Of a stretch of 64,000 nt of DNA, positions 1 through 8,408 are shown one piece after another. The position numbers and the translations under genes are program-made. Position 1 is the stretch's first letter, and each line of letters begins with the position of its first letter. The notes under the pieces were generated by a model that had not been told where the DNA came from, did not search any database, and saw only the letters and a program-made list of their open reading frames with translations. The stretch comes from JAUWKC01 sp035527845 (GTDB lineage: Bacteria; Planctomycetota; Phycisphaerae; Sedimentisphaerales; Anaerobacaceae). The stretch spans positions 1-64,000 of the forward strand of contig DATKZT010000086.1 in the NCBI GenBank assembly GCA_035527845.1, in the 5' to 3' direction.

Positions 1-26
1 AATATCGATTGTGTGTTACAGTCTGT

Positions 27-106
27 CATAGAAATGGCCTTTCTGTTTGAGTATGATTGTTGTTATAACTACTTATACTACAGACAGTTAGGCCATTTGT
101 CTATCA
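27..106. repeat. Imperfect inverted repeat
   Basis: Arms at 27-46 (core AATGGCC) and 85-106 (core GGCCATT) pair imperfectly around an AT-rich loop of about 38 bases. There is no T-tract after either arm, so it is not a convincing intrinsic terminator. No coding sequence was recognised in bases 1-191. Confidence 0.4.
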
Positions 107-191
107 AAAAATCCGAAAATCCTGTGAAATATGCGGGTTAGAGGCTTTTAACATCGACGGAACTTGTGTCTTTTCAGGGCCGACGAACGGC

Positions 192-407
192 TCAGAAGAC
201 AAGGTATTTGGCCGCTTTTGCAGGCCTTGCCCCCCGCTTTCCGATGTGCCCAATGCGCCTCAGGCGGCCCTTTTTTCGGCGTTGGAGAATCCGATTTACC
301 GTGATCGGGCCGAGCCCCGGCGCCCTGAGAAGTTCGAACCTGGACGCGCGATTAACGTTAACCGGGAACCACTCGCGATGCTGCATCGCCCAGGCGTCAC
401 AGGGGTC
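192..407 (-). pseudogene. C-terminal remnant of a radical SAM putative DNA-repair protein (TIGR03916-like)
   Basis: The minus-strand reading carries 'DAWAMQHREWFPVNVNRAS' followed by a helix-hairpin-helix core 'LLRAPGLGPITVNRIL' and ends in 'KYLVF' plus stop. As I know the family, TIGR03916 radical SAM proteins end the same way: an xDPxxAWAxxH segment, FPVxVNRA, an HhH, then a KxARYF-type tail. The recognisable homology starts inside the 3' end of the neighbouring M48 gene, in a different frame, and the radical SAM domain with its CxxxCxxC motif is absent. The tail after the HhH is also divergent. I read this as a decayed gene end rather than a small functional gene; the ATG at 386 could still give a 64-aa peptide. 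Confidence 0.55.
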
Positions 408-1212
408 TTTTGGGCAGACGGCCGAGCACGGACTTTTCGTAGTCCTCTTTGCCGACTTTGAGGTCCGTGAGGTTGGAGTACCTGATGTGAATCCTTTGCT
501 TCAAATAGCCGACGCGGTTTATGGGCGACGGATGAGACGAGAGAAAGTCATCCCGCGTGTCGCGTTCGCGAGCCTCGAACATCTCCATCGTCTCGACCAT
601 ACCCTGCGGGTCGTAGCCGGCACGGACCATATATTTCAAACCGCCCAGGTCGGCCTGCCGCTCATCCTGCTTGCTGTATTGAAGGCCCACTATCATGTGG
701 GCAACCTGTGCAGAGGTCATAACCTCCCCCGACGCCCTGCTGACGACGGCTGCGCCTACCATTAACATGTTGATTCCAATCTCTTTGCTCATCGTGTTCG
801 CTGTGTCTCTGGCAACGACGTGGACGATCTCGTGGGCGAGGACGGCAGCCAGTTGGGCCTCGGTTTCGAGGTTTTCAAGCATCCCGCGCGTGACGAAGAT
901 GTATCCGCCGGGAAGGGCAAAGGCATTGACCGACTTGTGATTCAAAGCGACGAAATGATATTCGAGGTTAGGCTTTTGGCTGACGCGAGCGATTCTTTGC
1001 CCCACGCTGTCGATATACTCCTGGAGGTCATTCTTGTTGATCCTGCCGCCCATTTGTTTCTCGACTTCCGGGGCGTAGTGCTTGCCGATTTCAATATCCT
1101 GCTCCTCGCCGATGAACATCAGCTCCTCGTCGCCGGTTATCGGATTGATGGCGCAGCCGGTGCACAGGCAGTAAATCAGGCCCAATATCAGCAGTGTAAA
1201 TTTGCCGCACAT
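397..1212 (-). CDS. M48-family zinc metalloprotease, lipoprotein
   Basis: A 271-aa protein with a lipoprotein signal peptide: hydrophobic residues 5-18 and a lipobox ending at Cys20. The zinc-protease signature HEIVH lies at 127-131, followed by a downstream Glu-containing helix (the KQDERQADLGG segment) that would supply the third ligand. The region 'FALPGGYIFVTRGML' just before the active site is typical of M48/Ste24- and BepA/LoiP-like periplasmic peptidases. The length matches the secreted single-domain group. It probably acts at the outer membrane on misfolded envelope proteins (inference). Its stop overlaps the decayed radical SAM fragment. The neighbouring Rnf operon is divergent, so the promoters of both probably lie in 1213-1297. 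Confidence 0.9.
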   Translation of the reverse strand: MCGKFTLLILGLIYCLCTGCAINPITGDEELMFIGEEQDIEIGKHYAPEVEKQMGGRINKNDLQEYIDSVGQRIARVSQKPNLEYHFVALNHKSVNAFALPGGYIFVTRGMLENLETEAQLAAVLAHEIVHVVARDTANTMSKEIGINMLMVGAAVVSRASGEVMTSAQVAHMIVGLQYSKQDERQADLGGLKYMVRAGYDPQGMVETMEMFEARERDTRDDFLSSHPSPINRVGYLKQRIHIRYSNLTDLKVGKEDYEKSVLGRLPKRPL

Positions 1213-1297
1213 AAATTATTACCCCTGGTGCGATTTCTATTTGAAAACACGACTGATATTTATTATAAGAACGATTTGTTCTGTCTGGTAGGAAAAT

Positions 1298-1615
1298 ATG
1301 CAGAACCATGACCTTTGTCAGGGCTGTAAGCAGCTACATGAATGTCGGGAGATTTACCGACAGTTGGGCAGCGCGCAGGCGCCTTCGGTGGCGCGCAAAG
1401 TTGTGCTCGCTTTTTTGGCTCCCATGCTGGTTTTCATCACCTCGCTGGTGGTCTTCCAGAAGACTATGCCCCCAGCGGCAATGGCCCAGGAAGCGCAGAC
1501 GGCGCTGGGCATTGTGCTGGCTGTGGCGGCGACTTTTATTTGCGTGCTTATTACAGGACTGATAGATAAACGGCTTGACAAAAAGCCAAGTGCACTTGGA
1601 CGATTAGGTGGTTAA
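1298..1615 (+). CDS. Small Cys-rich two-TM membrane protein at head of the rnf operon (RseC/MucC-like)
   Basis: A 105-aa protein. Its N-terminus holds clustered cysteines (C9, C12, C18 in 'CQGCKQLHEC'), followed by two hydrophobic segments (about 38-56 and 69-88) and a basic tail. This layout resembles RseC/MucC-type proteins, which are often encoded beside rnf genes and have been linked to Rnf and SoxR reduction, but the RseC N-terminal domain is too short here for a firm call. Its stop codon lies two bases before the rnfC ATG, so the two genes are probably translationally coupled. The cysteines might bind metal or take part in redox chemistry (inference). Confidence 0.65.
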   Translation: MQNHDLCQGCKQLHECREIYRQLGSAQAPSVARKVVLAFLAPMLVFITSLVVFQKTMPPAAMAQEAQTALGIVLAVAATFICVLITGLIDKRLDKKPSALGRLGG

Positions 1616-1616
1616 C

Positions 1617-2996
1617 ATGGAAGTTGTAACCAGGGCCAAATTATCTTTTCCCGGCGGGGCGCATCCGCCGGAAAGCAAACATCTTGCCGAGGAGGCCAAG
1701 ATACGGCCGGGCCCGGTCGCCAAACAAGTCGCAATAATGCTGAGCCAGCACCTCGGCGCCTTCTGCGAACCGCTGGTCAAGAAGGGTGATGCGGTCGACG
1801 CCGGTCAGAAGGTCGGTGAAAGCGACGCGTTTGTCTCGGCACCGGTTCATTCGCCTGTCAATGGCAAAGTGAAGGAAATCTGCCTGCAGTCCCATGCGGT
1901 GCTCGGTCGGGCTCCGGCGGTGGTTATAGAAGCCGACCCCGACAATAATCCGCACAAGCAACCCGTGTGCGACAGGTTTGAGGGCGATTTCGATGACAGC
2001 GCATATTCGATAGAGCAGATATGCGGGGCGGTCCGCGAAGCAGGGCTCGTTGGCATGGGCGGGGCGGGCTTTCCGACGAGGGTCAAGATAGAGCCTAATC
2101 CACGGCTGCCAAAGGACACGCTAATAATCAACGGCTGCGAGTGCGAGCCGTATATTACCTGCGACTACAGGATTATGCTCGAATGGACGAACCAGATTAT
2201 CGCGGGTATAAAACTGGCTAAGAAGGCATCCGGCTGCTCGGAGGTCTTTATCGGCATAGAGGATAACAAGCCGCGAGCAATAGACGTAATTAACGCCGCG
2301 CTGCGAACTCACAAGAACGTGGACGACATTAAGGTTGTCCCCATTAAAACAAAGTATCCGCAGGGCGGCGAACGACAGCTCATAAGGGCAATCCTCAAAA
2401 AGAATGTCCCCACCGGCGGCATTCCACCCATGATCGGGGTGGTGGTGCTGAATATGGCCACGACCGCAGCCATTGCCGAGGCGGTGGTGTGCAAACAGCC
2501 GCTCACGCACCGTGTGGTCACCGTCAGTGGAGAGGCCATCGCCAATCCGGGCAACTTCTATGTCCCTATAGGGCTGTCGGTATCGGACCTTATTGACTTT
2601 TGCGGCGGCGTCACCCAGAAGTCGGCTAAGGTTGTGCTCGGCGGGCCGATGATGGGAATTGCCATTGCCGATTTGACCACGCCCATAACCAAAACCACGA
2701 ATGCGGTCACAGTACTGACGAGAAAGCAGATCGGCAGCGCCAAATTCGCCGGGCGGCAAACGCCCTGTATTCGCTGCGGCCGATGCCTGGAGGTCTGCCC
2801 GGAACATCTCAACCCGACGAGGATTGCGCACGCGGTAAAGAACAATCTGCTGGACGTAGCGGAAAGCTACTACATCAACGCCTGCATGGAGTGCGGGTGC
2901 TGTAGTTACGTCTGCCCGGCCAAGATTGAAATAACCGGGTACATAAAAACGGGTAAAATCTTTTTGGCGCGACAGAAGAAGAGAATGCCGGAGTGA
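1617..2996 (+). CDS. rnfC: Rnf complex subunit C (electron entry subunit)
   Basis: RnfC exchanges electrons with NAD(H) at the membrane surface of the Rnf ferredoxin:NAD oxidoreductase. The ATG at 1617 is preferred over the in-frame GTG at 1608 because an AGGTGG motif lies at 1606-1611; it gives 459 aa. The N-terminal RnfC barrel region begins with 'FPGGAHPPESK', the NADH/FMN-binding region contains 'GMGGAGFPT', and two [4Fe-4S] motifs sit at C384/C387/C390/C394 and C423/C426/C429/C433. All parts expected of RnfC are present. It is the first core gene of a C-D-G-E-A-B operon. Confidence 0.96.
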   Translation: MEVVTRAKLSFPGGAHPPESKHLAEEAKIRPGPVAKQVAIMLSQHLGAFCEPLVKKGDAVDAGQKVGESDAFVSAPVHSPVNGKVKEICLQSHAVLGRAPAVVIEADPDNNPHKQPVCDRFEGDFDDSAYSIEQICGAVREAGLVGMGGAGFPTRVKIEPNPRLPKDTLIINGCECEPYITCDYRIMLEWTNQIIAGIKLAKKASGCSEVFIGIEDNKPRAIDVINAALRTHKNVDDIKVVPIKTKYPQGGERQLIRAILKKNVPTGGIPPMIGVVVLNMATTAAIAEAVVCKQPLTHRVVTVSGEAIANPGNFYVPIGLSVSDLIDFCGGVTQKSAKVVLGGPMMGIAIADLTTPITKTTNAVTVLTRKQIGSAKFAGRQTPCIRCGRCLEVCPEHLNPTRIAHAVKNNLLDVAESYYINACMECGCCSYVCPAKIEITGYIKTGKIFLARQKKRMPE

Positions 2997-3030
2997 ATGG
3001 CGTGTTCTAAAAGGTATGATTTGAGCTGTT

Positions 3031-3109
3031 GTCATTGCGAGGAGCTTCAGCGACGAAGCAATCCCGCAACTTCGATGAGTTGAGATTGGTTCGCTTCGCT
3101 CGCAATGAC
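3031..3109. repeat. Dispersed palindromic repeat (GTCATTGCGAG type)
   Basis: GTCATTGCGAGG at 3031-3042 is answered by the inverted form ending GCAATGAC at about 3102-3109, with a second GAAGCAATC/GATTGGTTCGC pairing inside. It occupies the 181-bp gap between rnfC and rnfD, the only large gap inside the operon, so it may modulate read-through or mRNA stability. Related elements occur at 7037-7082 and 42813-42902. Confidence 0.7.
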
Positions 3110-3177
3110 GTCCAGCGATTTAGCTGTCAAAGAGCAGCAGTGGTAATTGAGACAAGTTTGCAACGGTCAGAGGTAGG

Positions 3178-4320
3178 ATGCTTAGTGAAATAACAGTTTC
3201 GCCTGCACCGCATATCAGCAAGCAGCTTTCGACACGGAGCGTAATGGTGGACGTCATCATCGGGCTGGTTCCGGCGATGGCAGCGGCGGGCTATTACTTC
3301 CGTCTCCGCGCATTTGTTCTTATCGCCGCCTGCGTAATCTCGGCCGTCGTAACCGAATGGCTCTGCAATGTAATCCGCAAGAGGCCCGACCCGCTGGAAT
3401 CGCTCGGCGACTTCAGCGCGGTCGTCACAGGCATAATCCTTGCGATGTCGGTTCCGCCTCGGCTGCCCATCTGGGCGGCTGTAATAGGCGCCGCCTTTTC
3501 CATCGCCATCGGCAAAATGGTCTTCGGCGGACTCGGCGCAAATATCTTCAATCCCGCAATGGTGGGAAGGGCCTTCTTGACAGCGTCCTTCGGCATGTTA
3601 ATGACGACCTGGACGGTGCCCGGAACAATCGACGCCCAAATGCCCAAAATCTCCGCCGAGAACAAGCTCGACGCCCGGACCCAGGCAACGCCGCTTGCCT
3701 GGAGCAAGCAGCAAATGAAAGCTGATAAGCAGGCAAGAGCTTACGACAGGGAGATACCTACGGTAATTGATATGGCTGAGCCAAGTCAGCGCTCCGCCGA
3801 AATCCAACAAAAACGCCAGGCTTACGACCGTGCCAAGGCCCTGGCGCAAACGAGCGCACAAGCGGTTGACGCGAATTTGGAAAGCGCGTTTACCGGTGAG
3901 GTCGGCGGATGCCTCGGCGAGACCAGCGCTTTGGCGCTCATAATCGGCGGCTTCTATCTGCTCATAAGACGAACGATCAGCTTTCACATTCCATTGGCGG
4001 TTATGGTCTCGGCCTTTGTCTTCGCAGGGGCGGCCTATTTAATAAACAGCGACGCATACGCCTCACCGGTGTTTCATCTGTGCGCCGGCGGCCTGCTAAT
4101 AGGCGCGTTGTTCATTGCCACCGACCCTGTCACGGCGCCTCTGAGCACCAAAGGCATGTGGATTTTCGGCATCGGCGTGGGGACAATCACAATGCTCATA
4201 AGGGTCGTCGGCGAATACCCGGAAGGCGTGATGTATTCGATTCTGCTGATGAATGCGGTGACGCCTTTGATTGACCGGTTCTGCAAGCTCATCCCGGCGG
4301 GAGGCAAGCCGCATGTCTAA
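3178..4320 (+). CDS. rnfD: Rnf complex subunit D (flavinylated membrane subunit)
   Basis: A 380-aa polytopic membrane protein of the RnfD/NqrB family, which carries a covalently bound FMN and takes part in ion translocation. The expected flavinylation motif is present as 'QATPL' with Thr171. The conserved 'FNPAMVGRAFL' helix precedes it, and 'FIATDPVTAPLSTKG' lies in the C-terminal half. Between the flavin site and the next helix is an unusually long hydrophilic, Gln/Ala/Lys-rich stretch (about 173-238). The flavin would be attached by ApbE, which is encoded at 11475-12515. Its stop overlaps the rnfG start. Confidence 0.95.
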   Translation: MLSEITVSPAPHISKQLSTRSVMVDVIIGLVPAMAAAGYYFRLRAFVLIAACVISAVVTEWLCNVIRKRPDPLESLGDFSAVVTGIILAMSVPPRLPIWAAVIGAAFSIAIGKMVFGGLGANIFNPAMVGRAFLTASFGMLMTTWTVPGTIDAQMPKISAENKLDARTQATPLAWSKQQMKADKQARAYDREIPTVIDMAEPSQRSAEIQQKRQAYDRAKALAQTSAQAVDANLESAFTGEVGGCLGETSALALIIGGFYLLIRRTISFHIPLAVMVSAFVFAGAAYLINSDAYASPVFHLCAGGLLIGALFIATDPVTAPLSTKGMWIFGIGVGTITMLIRVVGEYPEGVMYSILLMNAVTPLIDRFCKLIPAGGKPHV

Positions 4321-4924
4321 GGTGAAACACTTCTTCGAACAAAGCTGGCTGCTGATTGTATCGTCGTTCTTTTTCGGCCTGCTCATCGCTGTTACGAACG
4401 CTGCCTGGTCCGGCAGAATCGTGCAGAACGAGATAGACAAGCGCAACCGCCTGATGACCGCACTCATTGCCGATGCGAACAGTTTTGATGTTGCGGTTGA
4501 AGCGGCCCAGATACCGGCCGCAAAAGGCAAAGTCATAAAGACAGATATTTACGGGGCCCTCGACAGAGGCGGCAAGACCGTTGGCTTTGCCTTTATCGCC
4601 GTCGGCTCTGGGTTCGCAGATAAAATCAAGTTAGTTATCGCGGTCGATGCGAAGTGCGAGAAGTTCTTTGGTTTCAAGGTGCTGGCAAGTAACGAGACGC
4701 CGGGCTTCGGTGACAAGATCAAGGAAGATTACCTCGGCGGGCAGTTCGAAGGTGCGCCGGCGGGCAAGCTGGAGCTGATAAAGACCGGCGACGACAAAAA
4801 AATAGACTCCGAAATCGTCGCCATCAGCGGCGCGACCGTCAGCAGCGAGGCGCTGGTGAAGACATTCAACACGTATATCGGCAATGTGAAAGAGCAGTTG
4901 CGGGCGAAGGGGTTGACGAAATAA
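4313..4924 (+). CDS. rnfG: Rnf complex subunit G (FMN-bearing periplasmic subunit)
   Basis: A 203-aa protein with one N-terminal membrane helix (about 12-31) and an exported FMN-binding domain. The FMN attachment motif 'SGATVSS' is present with Thr175, the residue that ApbE modifies in NqrC/RnfG proteins. The ATG at 4313 has a GGGAGG motif about 10 bases upstream and overlaps the end of rnfD by 8 bases. The domain also contains 'ASNETPGFGDKI', a conserved stretch of the family. Coupled translation with rnfD and rnfE is likely. Confidence 0.95.
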   Translation: MSKVKHFFEQSWLLIVSSFFFGLLIAVTNAAWSGRIVQNEIDKRNRLMTALIADANSFDVAVEAAQIPAAKGKVIKTDIYGALDRGGKTVGFAFIAVGSGFADKIKLVIAVDAKCEKFFGFKVLASNETPGFGDKIKEDYLGGQFEGAPAGKLELIKTGDDKKIDSEIVAISGATVSSEALVKTFNTYIGNVKEQLRAKGLTK

Positions 4925-5541
4925 TGGCAAGCGGCAAAACCGATACAGTTTTGTTGAGCCGGACATTCATTACCGGTCTTTGGCAGGAGAACCCGGTATT
5001 CCGGCTGCTGCTCGGGATGTGCCCGACGCTCGCGGTCACCGCGGCGGTAAAGCCCGCCCTGACTATGGGATGCAGCGTCATCTTCGTGCTGGTGTGCAGC
5101 AATATAGTGGTGAGTCTCATGCGCAGGCTGCTCAAGCCGCACCTGCGAATCCTGATGTTCACGCTGGCCATAGCGACCTTTGTCACCATCGCCGACCTGT
5201 TCCTAAAGGCGTTCCTGCCCGAGATGAGCGAAAGACTCGGCCCCTATGTCCCCCTCATCATCGTCAACTGTATCATTATCTGTCGTGCAGAGGCCTGCGC
5301 CAGCAAGAACGGCCTGGCCGTCAGTCTCGTCGATGCGATTGGAATGGGGCTCGGCTTTACCATGACGCTTTGCGTGCTGGCGTCGGTGCGCGAGATGCTG
5401 GCTACGGGAAAGATTTTCGAGTTGAGCGTAATGCCCGAGGCATTTGTCCCATGGGCGGCGATGAGCATGCCGGTGGGGGCCTTCATAACGCTGGGCCTGA
5501 TGCTCGGACTGGTCAACACGATAACGAAGAAGAAGGCTTAG
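4924..5541 (+). CDS. rnfE: Rnf complex subunit E
   Basis: A 205-aa integral membrane protein of the RnfE/NqrD family, one of the paired six-helix subunits that form the membrane core. Characteristic stretches are 'NPVFRLLLGMCPTLAVT', 'YVPLIIVNCIIICRAEA' and 'SLVDAIGMGLGFT'. The cysteines near the membrane middle (in GMCP and NCIIIC) are those proposed to hold a shared iron centre between RnfA and RnfE. The ATG shares one base with the rnfG stop (TAATG), implying coupling. Confidence 0.95.
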   Translation: MASGKTDTVLLSRTFITGLWQENPVFRLLLGMCPTLAVTAAVKPALTMGCSVIFVLVCSNIVVSLMRRLLKPHLRILMFTLAIATFVTIADLFLKAFLPEMSERLGPYVPLIIVNCIIICRAEACASKNGLAVSLVDAIGMGLGFTMTLCVLASVREMLATGKIFELSVMPEAFVPWAAMSMPVGAFITLGLMLGLVNTITKKKA

Positions 5542-5553
5542 GAGAAAGGACCA

Positions 5554-6144
5554 ATGGACACGCTTACCGTTCTGCTTCTGGGTTTTATTTCTATCGTCCT
5601 GATTAACAACCTTGTGTTCACGAAGTTTCTCGGTATATGTCCGTACCTGGGCGTGTCCGGGCGAATCGATATGGCCTTGGGTATGGGCCTGGCCGTCACA
5701 TTCGTGGTGACACTGAGCGGGACGCTGACCTGGCTGATTAACCATCTGATTCTGATGCAATACGGCCTCGAAGTAACCCGCTACGTCTGCTTTATCCTGG
5801 TTATCGCCGGGGCCGTGCAGTTGGTGGAGATGTACCTGCGAAAATTCTTTCCGTCGCTCTATGAAAGTTTTGGCATATTTCTGCCGCTGATAACCACAAA
5901 CTGTGCGATTCTGGGCCTGTGCCTGTTCATCGACCTGTGGGAAATCGACAACCTGGTCGAGGCGGTGGTGCTGAGCTTCGGCGCCGGCATCGGCTTTACA
6001 ATGGCGATTTGCATTATGGCCGGCATCAGGGAGAACCTGAACCTGGCCGATGTCCCCCAGTGCCTCAAGGGCGCGCCGATTACGCTGATTACCGCGGGCC
6101 TGCTCACGCTGGCCTTTATGGGTTTTGCCGGAATGATAAGATGA
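5554..6144 (+). CDS. rnfA: Rnf complex subunit A
   Basis: A 196-aa six-helix membrane protein, partner of RnfE and homologous to NqrE. Diagnostic segments are 'NNLVFTKFLGICPYLGVS' at the N-terminus and 'FLPLITTNCAILGLCLF' in the middle. Both carry the cysteines thought to ligate the intramembrane iron centre with RnfE. A GGAGAAAGG motif lies 5-13 bases ahead of the ATG. The stop codon overlaps the start of rnfB (ATGA). Confidence 0.96.
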   Translation: MDTLTVLLLGFISIVLINNLVFTKFLGICPYLGVSGRIDMALGMGLAVTFVVTLSGTLTWLINHLILMQYGLEVTRYVCFILVIAGAVQLVEMYLRKFFPSLYESFGIFLPLITTNCAILGLCLFIDLWEIDNLVEAVVLSFGAGIGFTMAICIMAGIRENLNLADVPQCLKGAPITLITAGLLTLAFMGFAGMIR

Positions 6145-7022
6145 TTCTATCGGACATTTTTCAATTATGGAGCAGTGCGTGGCCGGCAGGCCTGACAATG
6201 TTGGGCCTGGGCGCGGGCTTTGCCATCGTGCTTTTGATCGCCAGCATCAAGCTGAAGGTCGAGGTGGACCCGAAGGTGGAGCAGATACACGCGGCACTTC
6301 CGAACCTCGACTGCGGGGCGTGCGGCTTTGCGGGGTGCGGCTCGTACGCCAAGGCCGTGCTGGCAAATCCCGAGCTCATCGGCAAGTGCGCACCCGGCGG
6401 ACCAAAAACCTCCGAAGGAATTGCCGCCGTTCTGAACCTGCATATAAGCGACTCCGGACCCATGCGAAGGCCAATCGTGCACTGCCGCGCACACACGGAA
6501 GACAGAACCTACTACGCTGAGTATCATGGGATACCGAGCTGCACCGCCGTCAACGCGCTGCCCAACGTTCAGGCCTGCAAGTTCGGCTGCCTCGGATTCG
6601 GCGACTGCACAAGGGCCTGCAAGTTCGACGCCCTGCACGTCATTGACGGCCTGGCAACCGTCGATTACGAAAAATGCACCGGATGCACCGCCTGCTCCAA
6701 GGCCTGTCCACGCAACATAATCGAAATGGTCCCCTTTGCACACGAGAACATGATGACCGTGGCCTGTCGAAGCAGAGAGGCCGGCAAAGTCACCCGCTCG
6801 ATGTGTAAGGTCGGCTGCATCGGGTGCGGCATCTGCGCAAAACAAAGTGACATCTTTACCGTGGAGGATAATCTCGCCCGCCTCGACCACGTAAAGTACC
6901 AGCCCGACGACAAGACCGAAACCGCCATGAACAAATGCCCCACCGGCGTCATCGTCTTCCGCGGCCCCACCGCCCCCCCGCCCCGCCAACCCAAAACACC
7001 CGCCGAAAAAGCAAAAGCATAA
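6141..7022 (+). CDS. rnfB: Rnf complex subunit B (multi-cluster ferredoxin-like subunit)
   Basis: The ATG at 6141 is fixed by the ATGA overlap with rnfA and gives 293 aa. A membrane anchor (about 16-36) is followed by the RnfB [4Fe-4S] domain with C58, C61, C66 and C83, then further cysteine groups (C146/C150/C156/C160; C179/C182/C185/C189; C222/C226/C229/C232) indicating at least two more ferredoxin-type clusters. RnfB accepts electrons from soluble ferredoxin. The Cys pattern resembles the longer RnfB form of clostridia and Bacteroidetes. The last ~25 residues are Pro/Lys rich. It ends the operon. Confidence 0.95.
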   Translation: MILSDIFQLWSSAWPAGLTMLGLGAGFAIVLLIASIKLKVEVDPKVEQIHAALPNLDCGACGFAGCGSYAKAVLANPELIGKCAPGGPKTSEGIAAVLNLHISDSGPMRRPIVHCRAHTEDRTYYAEYHGIPSCTAVNALPNVQACKFGCLGFGDCTRACKFDALHVIDGLATVDYEKCTGCTACSKACPRNIIEMVPFAHENMMTVACRSREAGKVTRSMCKVGCIGCGICAKQSDIFTVEDNLARLDHVKYQPDDKTETAMNKCPTGVIVFRGPTAPPPRQPKTPAEKAKA

Positions 7023-7036
7023 CCCAACACCCTGCC

Positions 7037-7082
7037 GTCATTGCGAGGCCTGCAAAGCAGGCCTTGGCAATCTCGCAGTCAC
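7037..7082. repeat. Dispersed repeat with perfect 8-bp hairpin between convergent genes
   Basis: GTCATTGCGAGG opens the element. A perfect stem AGGCCTGC/GCAGGCCT (7046-7053 and 7057-7064) has an AAA loop, and GGCAATCTCGCAGTCAC closes it. It sits between the ends of rnfB (+) and the PQQ-propeller gene (-), where such a hairpin could help terminate transcription in both directions (inference). Confidence 0.65.
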
Positions 7083-7172
7083 ATTATTTATCGAATCGCC
7101 TATTGCTTTTGTCGTGCTGAGGCAAGCTGAAGTAGACCGTCAACGCAACCAAAACACAACATAATACCCGCT

Positions 7173-8408
7173 TCAGTTCTGCTCGGCGTTGATGTCGTAA
7201 GCCATGAGGGCGTTTCCGTGGCGGATGTACAATCGGCCGTCGCTTATCACCGGATGTGCCCAGTGCTGGGCGGTTCCCATCGGGACATCGAATGAGCCGT
7301 GCTCCTTGTAGCCGGCGGGCGTCGCCTCGACAAGGGCGAGGGTGCCTTTCTTTTCGCCGTAGCAGTAGAGCATTCCGTCGGCATAAGTAACGGACCCCTT
7401 GCCGACGCCTTCGGCCTGCCACTTTATCTTGCCCGTAGCCAGTTCAAGGCACACCCATTCCTTCGACCCCGCCCCGTAGATGTGTCCGTCCAGCAGGACC
7501 ACGCCGCCGTGATGGCAGTCGAGTTTCTTGTCCGTCCACTTCTTCGTATAGCCGCTGAAGTCCGGCGCTATCTCGTACATAATCCCGCCGTACCCGTAGC
7601 CGTTGGTGACATAGAGCATCCCATCCTTGAAAATCGGCGCCACCGCCGAAATATCGTACTTTGCGGTATGCAGAATCCGAAGAACCACCTCGCCCGTTTC
7701 AATATCCACAAACACAATCGACTTGGCGACCATCGTCAGCACAAGCCTCCTGCCCGCCCACTCTGCAACCACCGGCGAACAGTAAGCGCTCAGCTCGCTA
7801 AGACCCCTCGTCCTCCACACTACTTTCTCGGCGCTCTTCTTATCGAGCGCCACCACCGTGGCATCCCACCCGCCCGGCGTGCAGATGACCTTATCACCGT
7901 CAATAAGCGGCGCCTCCGCCACACCCCACTTGAGATTCTCGCCCTCGAATTTCTTCGCCGTATCGATGGACCAGATGATGTCACCAGTCTTGGCGTCGAG
8001 ACAGGACATGATGCATTCGCCGCTTATATGATACAGCCGCCCGGAATCATACGTGGGCGGCGTATGCGAACCAGGGGTCCTGCCGTGCCACTCAGGCCCG
8101 TACTCCTTCTTCCATTTCAGATTCCCCTCGATGTCAAACGCGAACAGCCTCCCGTTCGGCCCCTTGCCGACCACGCCATTGGTATAAACCGTCCCATCCA
8201 CAACAATAACCGTCGAAAAACCCGCGCCGAGCCCTTCGTACGACCACAGCAGCTTCGGCCCGCCCGCCGGCCATTCTTTCAGCAGGCCGGTCTCGGTCGA
8301 TTTGCCGTCGCGATTCGGCCCGCGAAACTGCGGCCAGTCGCCCGCCTGGCCTACCGCCGACAACAACAAAAGCACTGTCACTGCTGCTGCGTATAGGGAT
8401 TTGTTCAT
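7173..8408 (-). CDS. Secreted PQQ-like (BamB-type) beta-propeller protein
   Basis: A 411-aa protein with a clear signal peptide (hydrophobic residues 5-20, cleavage near 'GQA'). The mature N-terminus 'DWPQFRGPNRDG' is typical of planctomycete PQQ-binding-like propeller proteins. Repeated blade signatures alternate 'VDGTVYTNG', 'LFAFDIEGNLKWKKEYG', 'DAKTGDIIWSID' and 'LDGHIYGAGSKEWVCLELA'. No dehydrogenase catalytic motif was recognised, so a structural or assembly role is more likely than a quinoprotein enzyme. It is convergent with the rnf operon and divergent from the antiporter gene. Confidence 0.88.
   Translation of the reverse strand: MNKSLYAAAVTVLLLLSAVGQAGDWPQFRGPNRDGKSTETGLLKEWPAGGPKLLWSYEGLGAGFSTVIVVDGTVYTNGVVGKGPNGRLFAFDIEGNLKWKKEYGPEWHGRTPGSHTPPTYDSGRLYHISGECIMSCLDAKTGDIIWSIDTAKKFEGENLKWGVAEAPLIDGDKVICTPGGWDATVVALDKKSAEKVVWRTRGLSELSAYCSPVVAEWAGRRLVLTMVAKSIVFVDIETGEVVLRILHTAKYDISAVAPIFKDGMLYVTNGYGYGGIMYEIAPDFSGYTKKWTDKKLDCHHGGVVLLDGHIYGAGSKEWVCLELATGKIKWQAEGVGKGSVTYADGMLYCYGEKKGTLALVEATPAGYKEHGSFDVPMGTAQHWAHPVISDGRLYIRHGNALMAYDINAEQN

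Noticed and set aside
5919..6140. Upstream extension of rnfB inside rnfA
   Set aside because: It is out-of-frame reading of rnfA. The ATGA overlap at 6141 and the membrane anchor that follows mark the real start.
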